Origin: Paenibacillus sp.
GTDB lineage: Bacteria > Bacillota > Bacilli > Paenibacillales > NBRC-103111
Direction: 5' to 3'
Length of the DNA: 64,000 nucleotides
NCBI GenBank assembly: GCA_031180825.1
Contig: JAPSLM010000001.1
Span: 186,001-250,000, forward strand
A program made the position numbers and the translations under genes. A model generated the notes under the pieces. That model searched no databases and had not been told where the DNA came from. It saw only the letters and a program-made list of their open reading frames with translations. The number at the start of each line of letters is the position of its first letter. The stretch's first letter is position 1. Positions 53,382 to 62,039 of the stretch are shown here, in pieces.

Positions 53382-55040
53382 ATGAAAAAGCTTCTTGTTC
53401 TGGCATCGGTTACCGCTATGCTTGGTACCACCGTTGCCGGCTGTTCAGGCAGCACGGATAGCAATCAGCAAGCAGGGGGCGCAGACAATAAAAAAGCTCC
53501 GGCTCAAGAAATCAGAATTAACCTTTCAGCGGAACCGCCGGCGATCGATAGCTCCATCGCAACGACGAACCCTTCTTTTACGATTCTTAATGCGGTGAAC
53601 GAAGGCTTGTACCGTTTGGATGCGGAAGGCAAGCCTCAGCCAGGTCTTGCGAAAGACCTTCCGAAAATTTCCCCGGACGGCCTCGTGTATACGATCACGC
53701 TTCGCGACGGCTTGACTTGGGCGGATGGCTCGCCGCTGAAAGCAAGCGATTTTGTATGGGCTTTCCAACGTACTTTGGACCCGGCGACAAAAGCGAAATA
53801 CGCAACCATGCTGTCCTGGATCAAAGGCGGAGCCGCTTTGAACAAAGCGAAGCCGGAAGAAGTGGAAGCGAAGAAAGCCGAGCTTGGCGTAAAAGCGCCG
53901 GACGACAAAACGCTCGAAATTACGCTGGAAAGACCGGTTGCGTTCTTTGTCGACCAATTGGCTAACCCGCTCTTCTTCCCGCAAAAGCCGGATTTTGTCA
54001 AAGCCCAGGGCGACAAAAATGGCGCCGATGCCGACAAAATTATCGGTGCAGGTCCGTTCAAGATGGAAAAATGGGACCACGAGCAGCAAATCGTTCTCGT
54101 GAAAAACGACAAATATTGGGATGCTGCAAACGTGAAGCTGGAAAAGGTAACCATTAACGTCGTGAAAGACCCGAATACCTCGCTGAACATGTACGATACG
54201 AATCAAGTCGACTTGACGGAGCTTCGCGGCGAGCAGTTCAAAGCTTTCCAAGGGAAGCCGGACCTGACGCTGAAGAAAGAATTTGTAACCAATTACTTAA
54301 TGTTCCATAACACGAAATTCCCGGCGTTTGCCAATGCGAAAATTCGCCAAGCGCTTGGCATGGCGATCGATCGCAAAACTTTTAACGAAGTTGTCTTGGG
54401 TGGATCTTCCATTCCTTCGACAGGTCTCGTACCTGGAGTTGTGCTTGACGGCAACAAAGTAGAGTTCCGCAAAGCTGCGGGCGATACGCAGCCTGCGTTC
54501 GATGCCGCCAAAGCGAAAGAGCTTCTGGCCGAGGGCTTGAGAGAATTGAACCTGACTTCCTTGCCGAAGTTCAAGCTCATGGCTGACGATACCGAGACGT
54601 CCAAAAAGACGCTCGAATTTATCCAAGCCCAATGGAAGCAGCATCTGAACATTGATGTGGAAGGCGAGCCGCTGCCGTTCGCGCTGCGCGTGAAAAACAT
54701 GCAGGAAAACAACTTCGAAGCCGTGATTTCGTTGTGGGGTGCCGACTACAACGACCCGATGACGTTCCTTGACATGTGGTTGTCCGACAACAAGTCTTTC
54801 AACTATGTCGGCTACAACAGCAAAGCTTATGACGATCTGGTGAAAGCCGCAGACAAAGAAGTCGACTTGGCAAAACGCTCGAAATTGATGGTCGATGCCG
54901 AGAAGCAGCTGATGGCCGATATGCCGATTTCCCCACTTTACTTCCGTACGAGACCTTACGCAAAAAGACCGAACGTAGAAGGCTTGATCCTGCCGGCAAT
55001 GTCCAAAGAGTGGGAATTGAAGTGGGTTACTATTAAGTAA
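53382..55040 (+). CDS. oppA: peptide ABC transporter substrate-binding lipoprotein OppA
   Basis: Extracellular lipoprotein of 552 aa that captures oligopeptides for import. The signal peptide ends in lipobox TVAGC (Cys21). A typical SBP family 5 sequence follows: NLSAEPPAIDSS, LRDGLTWADGSPLKASDFVWAFQR, GAGPFKMEKWDHEQ and AFANAKIRQALGMAIDR. The ATG follows AAAGGGAGGAAGTCAATTTC. It is the first gene of oppABCDF; a terminator-like hairpin after it would give more binding protein than permease. Confidence 0.95.
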   Translation: MKKLLVLASVTAMLGTTVAGCSGSTDSNQQAGGADNKKAPAQEIRINLSAEPPAIDSSIATTNPSFTILNAVNEGLYRLDAEGKPQPGLAKDLPKISPDGLVYTITLRDGLTWADGSPLKASDFVWAFQRTLDPATKAKYATMLSWIKGGAALNKAKPEEVEAKKAELGVKAPDDKTLEITLERPVAFFVDQLANPLFFPQKPDFVKAQGDKNGADADKIIGAGPFKMEKWDHEQQIVLVKNDKYWDAANVKLEKVTINVVKDPNTSLNMYDTNQVDLTELRGEQFKAFQGKPDLTLKKEFVTNYLMFHNTKFPAFANAKIRQALGMAIDRKTFNEVVLGGSSIPSTGLVPGVVLDGNKVEFRKAAGDTQPAFDAAKAKELLAEGLRELNLTSLPKFKLMADDTETSKKTLEFIQAQWKQHLNIDVEGEPLPFALRVKNMQENNFEAVISLWGADYNDPMTFLDMWLSDNKSFNYVGYNSKAYDDLVKAADKEVDLAKRSKLMVDAEKQLMADMPISPLYFRTRPYAKRPNVEGLILPAMSKEWELKWVTIK

Positions 55041-55090
55041 TCCGTTTGACCGGATGAACTATAGAAAGTAGTGGCTGATTCGTCAACGAG

Positions 55091-55128
55091 GGGGCCGTTC
55101 TGATCTTTGGAACGGCTCCGATTTTTTC
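55091..55128 (+). terminator. attenuating terminator between oppA and oppB
   Basis: GGGGCCGTTC / GAACGGCTCC with an 8-nt loop, then ATTTTTTC. Confidence 0.8.
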
Positions 55129-55161
55129 TGCAACGCTGTTGCCCTCTGTTCGGAGGAAGCG

Positions 55162-55218
55162 GAGCTGCTTCGCAAACATAGTCTTGCTTTGGATCGGTCT
55201 ATGCTTGCGAAGCAGTTC
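55162..55218. repeat. palindromic intergenic element, copy 2
   Basis: 22-bp arms 55162-55183 and 55197-55218 pair at 19 of 22 positions around a 13-nt loop. The right-arm core TATGCTTgCGAAGCAGTT differs by one base from 16320-16337. It lies in the oppA-oppB gap and may also affect mRNA stability there. Confidence 0.6.
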
Positions 55219-55287
55219 GGCTGTTTCCAATCGAGCCTTACGAGCCTTGCTGCTTGTCCTTGTTTGAATTAGTTCAGGAGGTGTACC

Positions 55288-56229
55288 ATGCTTCGCTATT
55301 TGCTGCGTCGTCTGGTTTATATGGTCATTACCTTGTGGTTGGTTGTCACCTTCACATTCGTGTTGATGAAAAACTTGCCAGGGGATCCGTTTGGGGAAGA
55401 TTCGCAAAAATTGACGATTGAGCAAAGAAAGCTGCTCTATGCTCAATACGGTCTGGACCAACCGATTTGGAAGCAGTACCTGAAGTACATGAATAACGTG
55501 CTCCACGGCGATTTGGGCGTTTCCTTCCAGTTCCCGACGCGTAAAGTCACGGACATTATTCAACAAGCGTTCCCCGCGTCGCTGGAGCTCGGCTTGTGGG
55601 CGCTGGCGATTGCGATTACGGTCGGGTTGATTCTCGGCATTATCGCGGCTTTGAATCATAACAAGGGCCTTGATGTCACGGCGATGTTTACGGCGATTGT
55701 CGGGATCTCGATCCCATCATTTGTTCTGGGACCTTTGCTGTCTTATTTTATCGGGGTGAAAGCGAGCTGGATAGGGCTGCCCCCGGGGATGTGGCAAGAC
55801 GCGTCATCCAGGGTGCTGCCTTCCATCGCCTTATCGTTCGGCACGATTGCCATTCTTGCCCGGCTTATGCGGACGTCCATGCTGGACGTGCTGAATCAGG
55901 ACTATATCAAAACGGCAAAAGCCAAAGGCTTGTCCCAGCCGGTCATCGTTCTTAAACATACGATCCGCAATGCGATCCTTCCGGTTGTTACCGTGCTCGG
56001 TCCCGTATTTGTCGGTCTGATCACCGGTACGCTGGTCGTAGAGCAAATTTTCGTTGTGCCCGGCTTAGGTAAACATTTTGTTCAATCCATTTATTCCAAC
56101 GATTATACCATGATTACAGGATTGACCATTTTCTATGCGTTTATTCTTGTCATTGTGCTCTTTATTACCGATGTGATCTACGGTCTGATCGATCCGCGCA
56201 TTCGTTTGGTTAAGGGAGGTAGCAAGTAA
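55288..56229 (+). CDS. oppB: oligopeptide ABC transporter permease OppB
   Basis: Inner-membrane permease of 313 aa with six helices, beginning MLRYLLRRLVYMVITLWLVVTFTF. It has the BPD-type EAA-loop region (DYIKTAKAKGLSQPVIVLKHTIRNAILPV) that contacts the ATPases. The ATG follows CAGGAGGTGTACC. Its stop overlaps the oppC start (TAATG). Confidence 0.95.
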   Translation: MLRYLLRRLVYMVITLWLVVTFTFVLMKNLPGDPFGEDSQKLTIEQRKLLYAQYGLDQPIWKQYLKYMNNVLHGDLGVSFQFPTRKVTDIIQQAFPASLELGLWALAIAITVGLILGIIAALNHNKGLDVTAMFTAIVGISIPSFVLGPLLSYFIGVKASWIGLPPGMWQDASSRVLPSIALSFGTIAILARLMRTSMLDVLNQDYIKTAKAKGLSQPVIVLKHTIRNAILPVVTVLGPVFVGLITGTLVVEQIFVVPGLGKHFVQSIYSNDYTMITGLTIFYAFILVIVLFITDVIYGLIDPRIRLVKGGSK

Positions 56230-57143
56230 TGCAGATGTCCAAAGACCTGTTCCAGCCGGTAGTCCGAGAGCAAGTCGGCCGGGAAACTGTCGTTCGCCCT
56301 TCCATGAATTACTGGCAGGATGCGTGGAGAAGGCTTAAGAAAAACAAGCTGGCCATGTTCGGCATGACAACGCTTGTCACCTTGATTCTGCTCGCTACGT
56401 TCGGACCGATTTTTTCGAGCTACGACTACGCGACGCAAAACTACGATATCAAAAACCTGCCGCCTTCCGCAGCGCACTGGTTCGGAACCGACGATTTCGG
56501 CCGCGACCTGTGGGTGCGCGTATGGTGGGGAACGCGAATTTCCTTGGCGATCGGTATTATCGCCGCGCTGCTCGACCTCGTATTCGGAGTTATTTACGGG
56601 GGTGTTTCGGCCTACTACGGAGGCCGGGTGGACGATATTATGCAGCGTATTATCGAAATCATTCACTCCATCCCGTTTTTGCTGATCTCGATCCTGCTGA
56701 TCATCGTTATCGGTCCGGGTTTCTTGACGATCATTATCGCTTATGCCATTACCGGCTGGGTGCCGATGGCGCGGCTGGTCCGCGGTCAAGTTCTGACCTT
56801 GAAGGAGCAAGAGTACGTGCTTGCGGCCAGAACGCTGGGTGCAGGCGGCGCGCGCATTATTTTCCGCCACTTGGTGCCGAATGCGCTTAGCTTGATTATC
56901 GTGCAAATTACGTTTATCGTTCCTTCGGCTATCTTCGTCGAAGCGTTCCTGAGCTTTATCGGTCTCGGAATCCGCGTGCCGCTTGCTTCGCTCGGCTCGC
57001 TGCTGTCCGACGGCGCCAATTCGATTCGTTATTTCCCGCACCGGGTTATTTTCCCGACGATTGTTTTCAGCTTGATCCTGATGAGCTTCAACCTGCTCGG
57101 TGACGGCCTTCGCGATGCGCTCGATCCGAAGATGAGGAAGTAA
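56229..57143 (+). CDS. oppC: oligopeptide ABC transporter permease OppC
   Basis: Second permease, 304 aa, with the N-terminal OppC region (WRRLKKNKLAMFGMTTLV), FGTDDFGRDLW, and the EAA loop EYVLAARTLGAGGARIIFRHLVPN. The start lies behind GGGAGGTAGCAAGTA and overlaps oppB. It pairs with OppB to form the channel. Confidence 0.95.
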   Translation: MQMSKDLFQPVVREQVGRETVVRPSMNYWQDAWRRLKKNKLAMFGMTTLVTLILLATFGPIFSSYDYATQNYDIKNLPPSAAHWFGTDDFGRDLWVRVWWGTRISLAIGIIAALLDLVFGVIYGGVSAYYGGRVDDIMQRIIEIIHSIPFLLISILLIIVIGPGFLTIIIAYAITGWVPMARLVRGQVLTLKEQEYVLAARTLGAGGARIIFRHLVPNALSLIIVQITFIVPSAIFVEAFLSFIGLGIRVPLASLGSLLSDGANSIRYFPHRVIFPTIVFSLILMSFNLLGDGLRDALDPKMRK

Positions 57144-57159
57144 GGAGGGTGCCAAAATC

Positions 57160-58185
57160 ATGAGCAAAAATATATTGGAGGTTCGCGACCTCAGAGTATC
57201 GTTTCGCACCTATGCCGGTGAAGTGCAGGCCGTTCGCGGCGTTTCCTTCGACCTCAAAAAAGGGGAAGTGCTCGCCATCGTAGGCGAATCCGGCTGCGGC
57301 AAATCGGTAACGGCCCAAACGATTATGCGGCTCATTCCGACGCCTCCGAGCATGATTAAGAGCGGATCGATCAAATTCGACGGCAAAACGGAAATTACAA
57401 CAATTTCAAATAAAGAAATGGAAAAAATCCGCGGCTCCGAGATGGGGATGATTTTCCAGGACCCGATGACCTCGCTCAACCCGACAATGATGATCGGAAA
57501 ACAAATCGCCGAAGGGCTTATTAAGCATCAGGGCTTAAGCGCGGGCGATGCACGGAAGCGCGCAGTCGAGATTTTGAGAATGGTCGGCATTTCCAATCCG
57601 GAAGGCCGGATCACCCAATATCCTCACGAATTTTCCGGCGGGATGCGCCAGCGCGTCATGATTGCGATCGCATTGGCCTGCAATCCGAAGCTGCTTATTG
57701 CCGACGAGCCGACAACGGCGCTTGACGTGACGATCCAGGCGCAAATTATCGAACTGATGAAAAAGCTGTCCGACCAGACGCAAGCATCGATTATCGTGAT
57801 TACGCATGACCTTGGGGTCGTTGCGGATATGGCGCAGCGCGTCATCGTCATGTACGCGGGTAAAGTCGTAGAGCAGGGTACGGTAAACGAACTGTTCTAC
57901 GATTCGAAGCATCCGTATACCTGGGGCTTGCTTCGTTCCGTGCCGCGTCTGGATCAAGACAAGGACGGCGAATTGGTGCCGATCCCGGGAACGCCGCCGG
58001 ACTTGTTCGCCCCGCCGAAAGGCTGCGCTTTTGCAGCGCGGTGTCCTTATGCCATGAAAGCCTGTTTGGAAGTCGATCCCGAGCATACGAAGCTTTCCGA
58101 GACGCATTCGGCGGCCTGCTGGCTCCTGCATCCCGATGCGCCTAAGGTAGAGCGACCTGTAGAAGCTGGAGGTGCGGCACGATGA
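57160..58185 (+). CDS. oppD: oligopeptide ABC transporter ATPase OppD
   Basis: ATPase of 341 aa. Walker A GESGCGKS, signature [14 protein letters not shown] and Walker [14 protein letters not shown] are intact. The C-terminal oligopeptide-transporter extension with Cys motif [15 protein letters not shown] is typical of OppD/DppD. The ATG follows TAAGGAGGGTGCCAAAATC. Its stop overlaps the oppF start (ATGA). Confidence 0.95.
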   Translation: MSKNILEVRDLRVSFRTYAGEVQAVRGVSFDLKKGEVLAIVGESGCGKSVTAQTIMRLIPTPPSMIKSGSIKFDGKTEITTISNKEMEKIRGSEMGMIFQDPMTSLNPTMMIGKQIAEGLIKHQGLSAGDARKRAVEILRMVGISNPEGRITQYPHEFSGGMRQRVMIAIALACNPKLLIADEPTTALDVTIQAQIIELMKKLSDQTQASIIVITHDLGVVADMAQRVIVMYAGKVVEQGTVNELFYDSKHPYTWGLLRSVPRLDQDKDGELVPIPGTPPDLFAPPKGCAFAARCPYAMKACLEVDPEHTKLSETHSAACWLLHPDAPKVERPVEAGGAAR

Positions 58186-59138
58186 AGGGCAATCCGATTT
58201 TGGAAGTACGCGATTTGCAAAAACACTTTCACTTGGGCGGCGGCAAGACGTTAAAAGCCGTCGACAAGCTTAATATTTCGATCGCCCGGGGCGAAACGTT
58301 CGGCTTGGTCGGCGAGTCCGGCTGCGGCAAGTCGACGGCCGGACGCACGATCATCCGTCTTTATGAAGCGACGGGCGGTGAAGTGCTGTTCAATGGCGAG
58401 AACGTTCATAAGCTGCGCGGGAATAAGCTGCAAGAGTTCCGCCGTCATATGCAGATGGTGTTTCAGGATCCGTACGCCTCTTTGAACCCGCGGATGACGG
58501 TCGGCAACATCATTGCCGAAGGACTGGACATTCACGGCCTTGCGGACGGGAAGCAGCGCAAGCAGCGCGTAAGCGAGCTTCTTAATGCGGTTGGTCTGAA
58601 TGAGGAGCATGCGAGCCGCTTCCCGCACGAATTTTCGGGCGGCCAGCGTCAGCGGATCGGCATTGCCCGGGCGCTGGCGATCGAGCCTCAATTCATCATT
58701 GCGGACGAGCCGATCTCCGCGCTGGACGTATCCGTTCAAGCGCAGGTCGTCAACCTGTTCAAGAAGCTGCAAAAAGAGCGCGGTCTGACCTACTTGTTCA
58801 TCGCGCACGATCTTGCGATGGTGAAGCATATTTCCGACCGGATCGGCGTTATGTACCTCGGCAAGCTGGTCGAGGTAACGACCTCCGAGGAGCTGTATGC
58901 GAACCCGCTGCACCCTTACACGCAATCGCTGCTGTCCGCGATCCCGATTCCGGATCCGGAGGTGGAGCGTACTCGCGAGCGGATCATTCTGGAGGGCGAA
59001 ATTCCAAGTCCGCTCAACCCGCCGAGCGGTTGCCCGTTCCGAACCCGCTGCCCGAAGGCGATGCCGGAATGCGCGGCAAGCATGCCGGAGTTTAAGGAAG
59101 TCCAACCCGGCCACTTTACGGCCTGCCATTTATATTAA
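58182..59138 (+). CDS. oppF: oligopeptide ABC transporter ATPase OppF
   Basis: Second ATPase, 318 aa. Walker [10 protein letters not shown], signature [14 protein letters not shown] and Walker [14 protein letters not shown] are present, with the C-terminal [15 protein letters not shown] motif. It forms the heterodimeric motor with OppD. It is the last gene of the operon; a terminator follows within 10 bp. Confidence 0.95.
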   Translation: MKGNPILEVRDLQKHFHLGGGKTLKAVDKLNISIARGETFGLVGESGCGKSTAGRTIIRLYEATGGEVLFNGENVHKLRGNKLQEFRRHMQMVFQDPYASLNPRMTVGNIIAEGLDIHGLADGKQRKQRVSELLNAVGLNEEHASRFPHEFSGGQRQRIGIARALAIEPQFIIADEPISALDVSVQAQVVNLFKKLQKERGLTYLFIAHDLAMVKHISDRIGVMYLGKLVEVTTSEELYANPLHPYTQSLLSAIPIPDPEVERTRERIILEGEIPSPLNPPSGCPFRTRCPKAMPECAASMPEFKEVQPGHFTACHLY

Positions 59139-59145
59139 ACCTTGG

Positions 59146-59174
59146 AAGCCTCTGCCTGTGCAGGGGCTTTTTTA
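59146..59174 (+). terminator. terminator of the opp operon
   Basis: AAGCCTCTGC / GCAGGGGCTT (one G-T pair), 4-nt loop, then TTTTTT. Confidence 0.9.
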
Positions 59175-59271
59175 CTTTAACGAAACGATCCGGAGCTGTC
59201 TGATGTGTGAGTTGCCGCAAGTCGATAAGTAGCTTGCGAGAATTAAAGTTGAAGCCGCATAAGTAGGCTTG

Positions 59272-59332
59272 AAAAAAGGACTGGGGTTTACAGGAGAGCT
59301 TTTGCTTTCCGGTAGAACCTAGTCCTATTTTT
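59272..59332. terminator. very long hairpin between convergent genes (bidirectional terminator or mobile remnant)
   Basis: 23-nt arms 59277-59299 and 59304-59326 pair at 21 of 23 positions (including G-T pairs) around a TTTT loop. Six A precede and five T follow. It lies about 100 bp after the opp terminator and 40 bp from the end of the minus-strand lipoprotein gene, so it probably terminates that gene, but the stem is far longer than its neighbours'. Confidence 0.7.
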
Positions 59333-59368
59333 AATCCGCATAATATATCGGTAAAATGGTCCATTCGT

Positions 59369-59815
59369 TTAAGTTTTTTTCGGCAATAACGGAATGATGG
59401 CCTCTTTTTTGGTTTTGTTTGTTTTTAAGGAATAAGTAACTGTTAAAGAAAAGTGATCTGTTTTAAAATAATTAGCAGGAATTTCCAGAGTAGCGGTTAG
59501 GTCTGACTTTTCATTAATTGCTGTTGATTCTACTGTTAAGCAATTTTGTTGATCAAGTTTAGCTGAAGGTTGTTTTTCATACGAAACAAAAGAGCCGCAA
59601 TCCGCATAAATATTCATCTCCTCATTTGTCTTGTTAGTAATTCTTATTTTTGCTTTGAACGATGAATCCGTTGGCGTGCCCTGTGCTTCAGCGGTGATAT
59701 GGATGAAATCATTGTCGTACACCCCAGTATAATGGGTATTCCATCCATTTATAACATGATTGCTGCATCCTGTCTGCAGAGATAGAATAATAAGCGCGAT
59801 CAAAAAAAGTCTCAT
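59369..59815 (-). CDS. AT-rich orphan lipoprotein
   Basis: Predicted lipoprotein of 148 aa: signal peptide LFLIALIILSLQTGC with lipobox LQTGC, then a beta-sandwich-like mature part with many Thr and Asn and two further Cys (ADCGSF, QNCLT). I do not recognise the family; it resembles small secreted proteins of BsuPI type only in general character. ATG 59815 follows AAAGAAAGGAGATTTA. Its base composition is clearly more AT-rich than the rest of the window, suggesting recent acquisition. Confidence 0.72.
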   Translation of the reverse strand: MRLFLIALIILSLQTGCSNHVINGWNTHYTGVYDNDFIHITAEAQGTPTDSSFKAKIRITNKTNEEMNIYADCGSFVSYEKQPSAKLDQQNCLTVESTAINEKSDLTATLEIPANYFKTDHFSLTVTYSLKTNKTKKEAIIPLLPKKT

Positions 59816-59866
59816 TAAATCTCCTTTCTTTTTATAAAAAGAAAATGGCGTATAATAAACTAGCAA

Positions 59867-60270
59867 AAATTACCTGTCGGTTGGTTCGGCGCATGTGACT
59901 TGCCTAACTTTATGGAATTAATTTGTGGCGGATCTGCTGTTGTAGTACCGGTCCCGTTAATCCCTCGCTCTCATAAAATAAAAAAATTTATCATCTCCCT
60001 TAGAATTATATTTTCTAGTAGTTTTTTCGTGTGCTGCATCATACACCTACGTTTATACTCAAGAAGAAGCAATTGTGAAAAAACGTAACAGACTAAAATA
60101 AAGGTCTTAATACTGGTACAATTTTATAATAAAATGCCAAATTTGGTAAATAGAAAGCGGAGATAATTATAAGTTTTAAAGAGTGACCTTTTTGCGCTTG
60201 GCTGCAGGTCAATTGGCCTCTTTTTATGCGAAGATAATCAAGTTATGTGAAGAAAATCAGCAGTTCTTTT
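59867..60270. other. AT-rich intergenic stretch without a recognised gene
   Basis: About 400 bp with low GC. A 62-codon frame at 59900-60088 has no ribosome site and no recognisable product. A hairpin TGACCT / AGGTCA (60183-60211) followed by CTCTTTTT lies near its right end. I see nothing else that can be named. Confidence 0.5.
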
Positions 60271-60299
60271 TGACGATTTCCCGGATCGCGTGTAAAATA
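60271..60299 (+). promoter_or_regulatory. promoter of bshC
   Basis: TTGACG (60271-60276) and TAAAAT (60294-60299), 17-bp spacer, 65 bp before the chosen start. Confidence 0.7.
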
Positions 60300-60364
60300 G
60301 TAATGCTTATGTTGTTTACAAACCGGAAGCGACTTACATTTTGAAAGGAAGGGTGGCGGGCGGA

Positions 60365-62002
60365 TTGCGGATAGAAATAATGCAGTGGGACTCCGGCCAA
60401 CCTTTGGCAGGCGATTATTCGGACCGCTTCGAAAAAATAAGCGCGTTTTTCGATTACAATCCTTCAGATGCCGACTGTTGGGAGGCGCGGGCGGCTTGGG
60501 TCGACCGCGAGCGGATTCACGGGGCTGACCGCCAGCGGCTTGCGGAAGCGCTGCGCCGGTTCAATGAACGGGCCGGGGCTTCGACGGAAGCGCTTCGTTC
60601 GATCGAGCTGCTTAAGGATTCCCGTACGCTGTGTGTCGTGGGAGGCCAACAAGCCAGTTTGTTTACCGGACCGCTGCTTGTGATATACAAGGCGATTACG
60701 CTGATTCGGGCTGCCCGCGAAGCTTCGGAGAAGCTTGGCCGGCCGGTGGTGCCGGTATTTTGGATTGCCGGGGAGGATCATGATTTTGACGAAGTGAACC
60801 ATGTGACCGTGCTGACGGCGGACCAGCAGCTCCAGAAAATCAAGCTGCAGCATCCGACCGGCTTGCGCACCTCCGTCAGCCGGACGCCGATCGCGCCGGA
60901 GCAATGGGATGAGGTGTTGGCCGCCTTTGAGCGGACACTTATGCCTACGGAGTTCAAAGAGAGCCTGATGGAAGCGCTGCGTTCGTCGACCGAGGGAGCC
61001 ACGTCCTTGACGGACAGCTTTGCGCGCCTTCTCTCCGCCTGGTTCGGGCGGGACGGGCTCGTGCTGGTCGATTCGGACGACCCGGACCTGCGGAGGCTCG
61101 AAAGCCCAATGTTCCGCCGGTTGGCGGAGCAAAGCGGTTCCATTAATGAAGCGCTTCTGCGGGGGCAAGACAAGCTGCGGGCAGCGGGATACGTGCCGCA
61201 GGCTGAGGTTTCCGGCCATGGCGCGAATTTGTTCGTCTACGACGAGCAAGGCGAGCGCATTTTGCTCTACGCGGACGAAGGAGGCGGCTACACCGACCGC
61301 AAGGAGGAGCGCCGCTACAGCCGGGAGCAGCTTTTGCAATGGGCGGAGGAGGCTCCGGAGCGGCTGAGCAACAATGTGCTGACGCGGCCTTTGATGCAGG
61401 ACTATTTGTTCCCCGTCCTTGGAACCGTATTGGGACCGTCGGAGATTGCTTATTGGGCGTTGACTCGCGATGCGTTTCATACGCTGGGGATGCGGATGCC
61501 GATCGTTCTCCCGCGCTTGGGCTTCACTATTGTGGAGGGTACGATCCAGAAAAACATGCACAAGTATGGGCTTGCGATCGACGACGCGCTGTACCGCTTG
61601 GAGGAGAAGCAGCAGGCCTGGCTTCGGGAGCAGGACCAGCTTCAACTGGATGCCCGCTTTGCCGAGGTGAAAGAGCGGTTCCGTGCCGGCTACGAGCCGT
61701 TGATCGGAGCGATAGCCGCGGTCAACCCCGGATTGCAAAAATTAGGCGAGACGAATCTGGGGAAAATTATCGAGCAAATCGATTTTTTGCAGCATAAAGC
61801 GGATGACGCCCTTCGTTCGCAATACGAGGCGGGACTTCGGCAATTTGCCCGCATCGGGTTATCTTTGCTGCCTGACGGCAAGCCGCAGGAACGGGTGTAC
61901 AACCCGCTGGCCTATTTGAACAAATACGGCGACGGTTGGATGAGAGAGCTCGTGGAAATGCCTTTGCCACTGGACGGGAAGCATCGTATATGTTACATGT
62001 AA
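60365..62002 (+). CDS. bshC: bacillithiol synthase, cysteine-adding enzyme BshC
   Basis: Final enzyme of bacillithiol synthesis, adding cysteine to GlcN-malate; 545 aa. Family segments are CVVGGQQASLFTGPLLVIYKAIT, VPVFWIAGEDHDFDEVNHV and a C-terminal coiled coil before RVYNPLAYLNKYG. TTG 60365 was chosen because it gives the family N terminus M(L)RIEIMQWDSGQPL behind GGAAGGGTGGCGGGCGG; a TTG at 60341 and an ATG at 60380 are less likely. In Bacillus it follows panE directly; here the opp operon lies between. Confidence 0.93.
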   Translation: MRIEIMQWDSGQPLAGDYSDRFEKISAFFDYNPSDADCWEARAAWVDRERIHGADRQRLAEALRRFNERAGASTEALRSIELLKDSRTLCVVGGQQASLFTGPLLVIYKAITLIRAAREASEKLGRPVVPVFWIAGEDHDFDEVNHVTVLTADQQLQKIKLQHPTGLRTSVSRTPIAPEQWDEVLAAFERTLMPTEFKESLMEALRSSTEGATSLTDSFARLLSAWFGRDGLVLVDSDDPDLRRLESPMFRRLAEQSGSINEALLRGQDKLRAAGYVPQAEVSGHGANLFVYDEQGERILLYADEGGGYTDRKEERRYSREQLLQWAEEAPERLSNNVLTRPLMQDYLFPVLGTVLGPSEIAYWALTRDAFHTLGMRMPIVLPRLGFTIVEGTIQKNMHKYGLAIDDALYRLEEKQQAWLREQDQLQLDARFAEVKERFRAGYEPLIGAIAAVNPGLQKLGETNLGKIIEQIDFLQHKADDALRSQYEAGLRQFARIGLSLLPDGKPQERVYNPLAYLNKYGDGWMRELVEMPLPLDGKHRICYM

Positions 62003-62039
62003 TAAGTAGAGATTTCATGATCCAAGGAGGACGTTACCG

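Noticed and set aside
59900..60088. 62-codon frame between the orphan lipoprotein and bshC
   Set aside because: No ribosome site and no recognisable product; AT-rich DNA gives such frames by chance.
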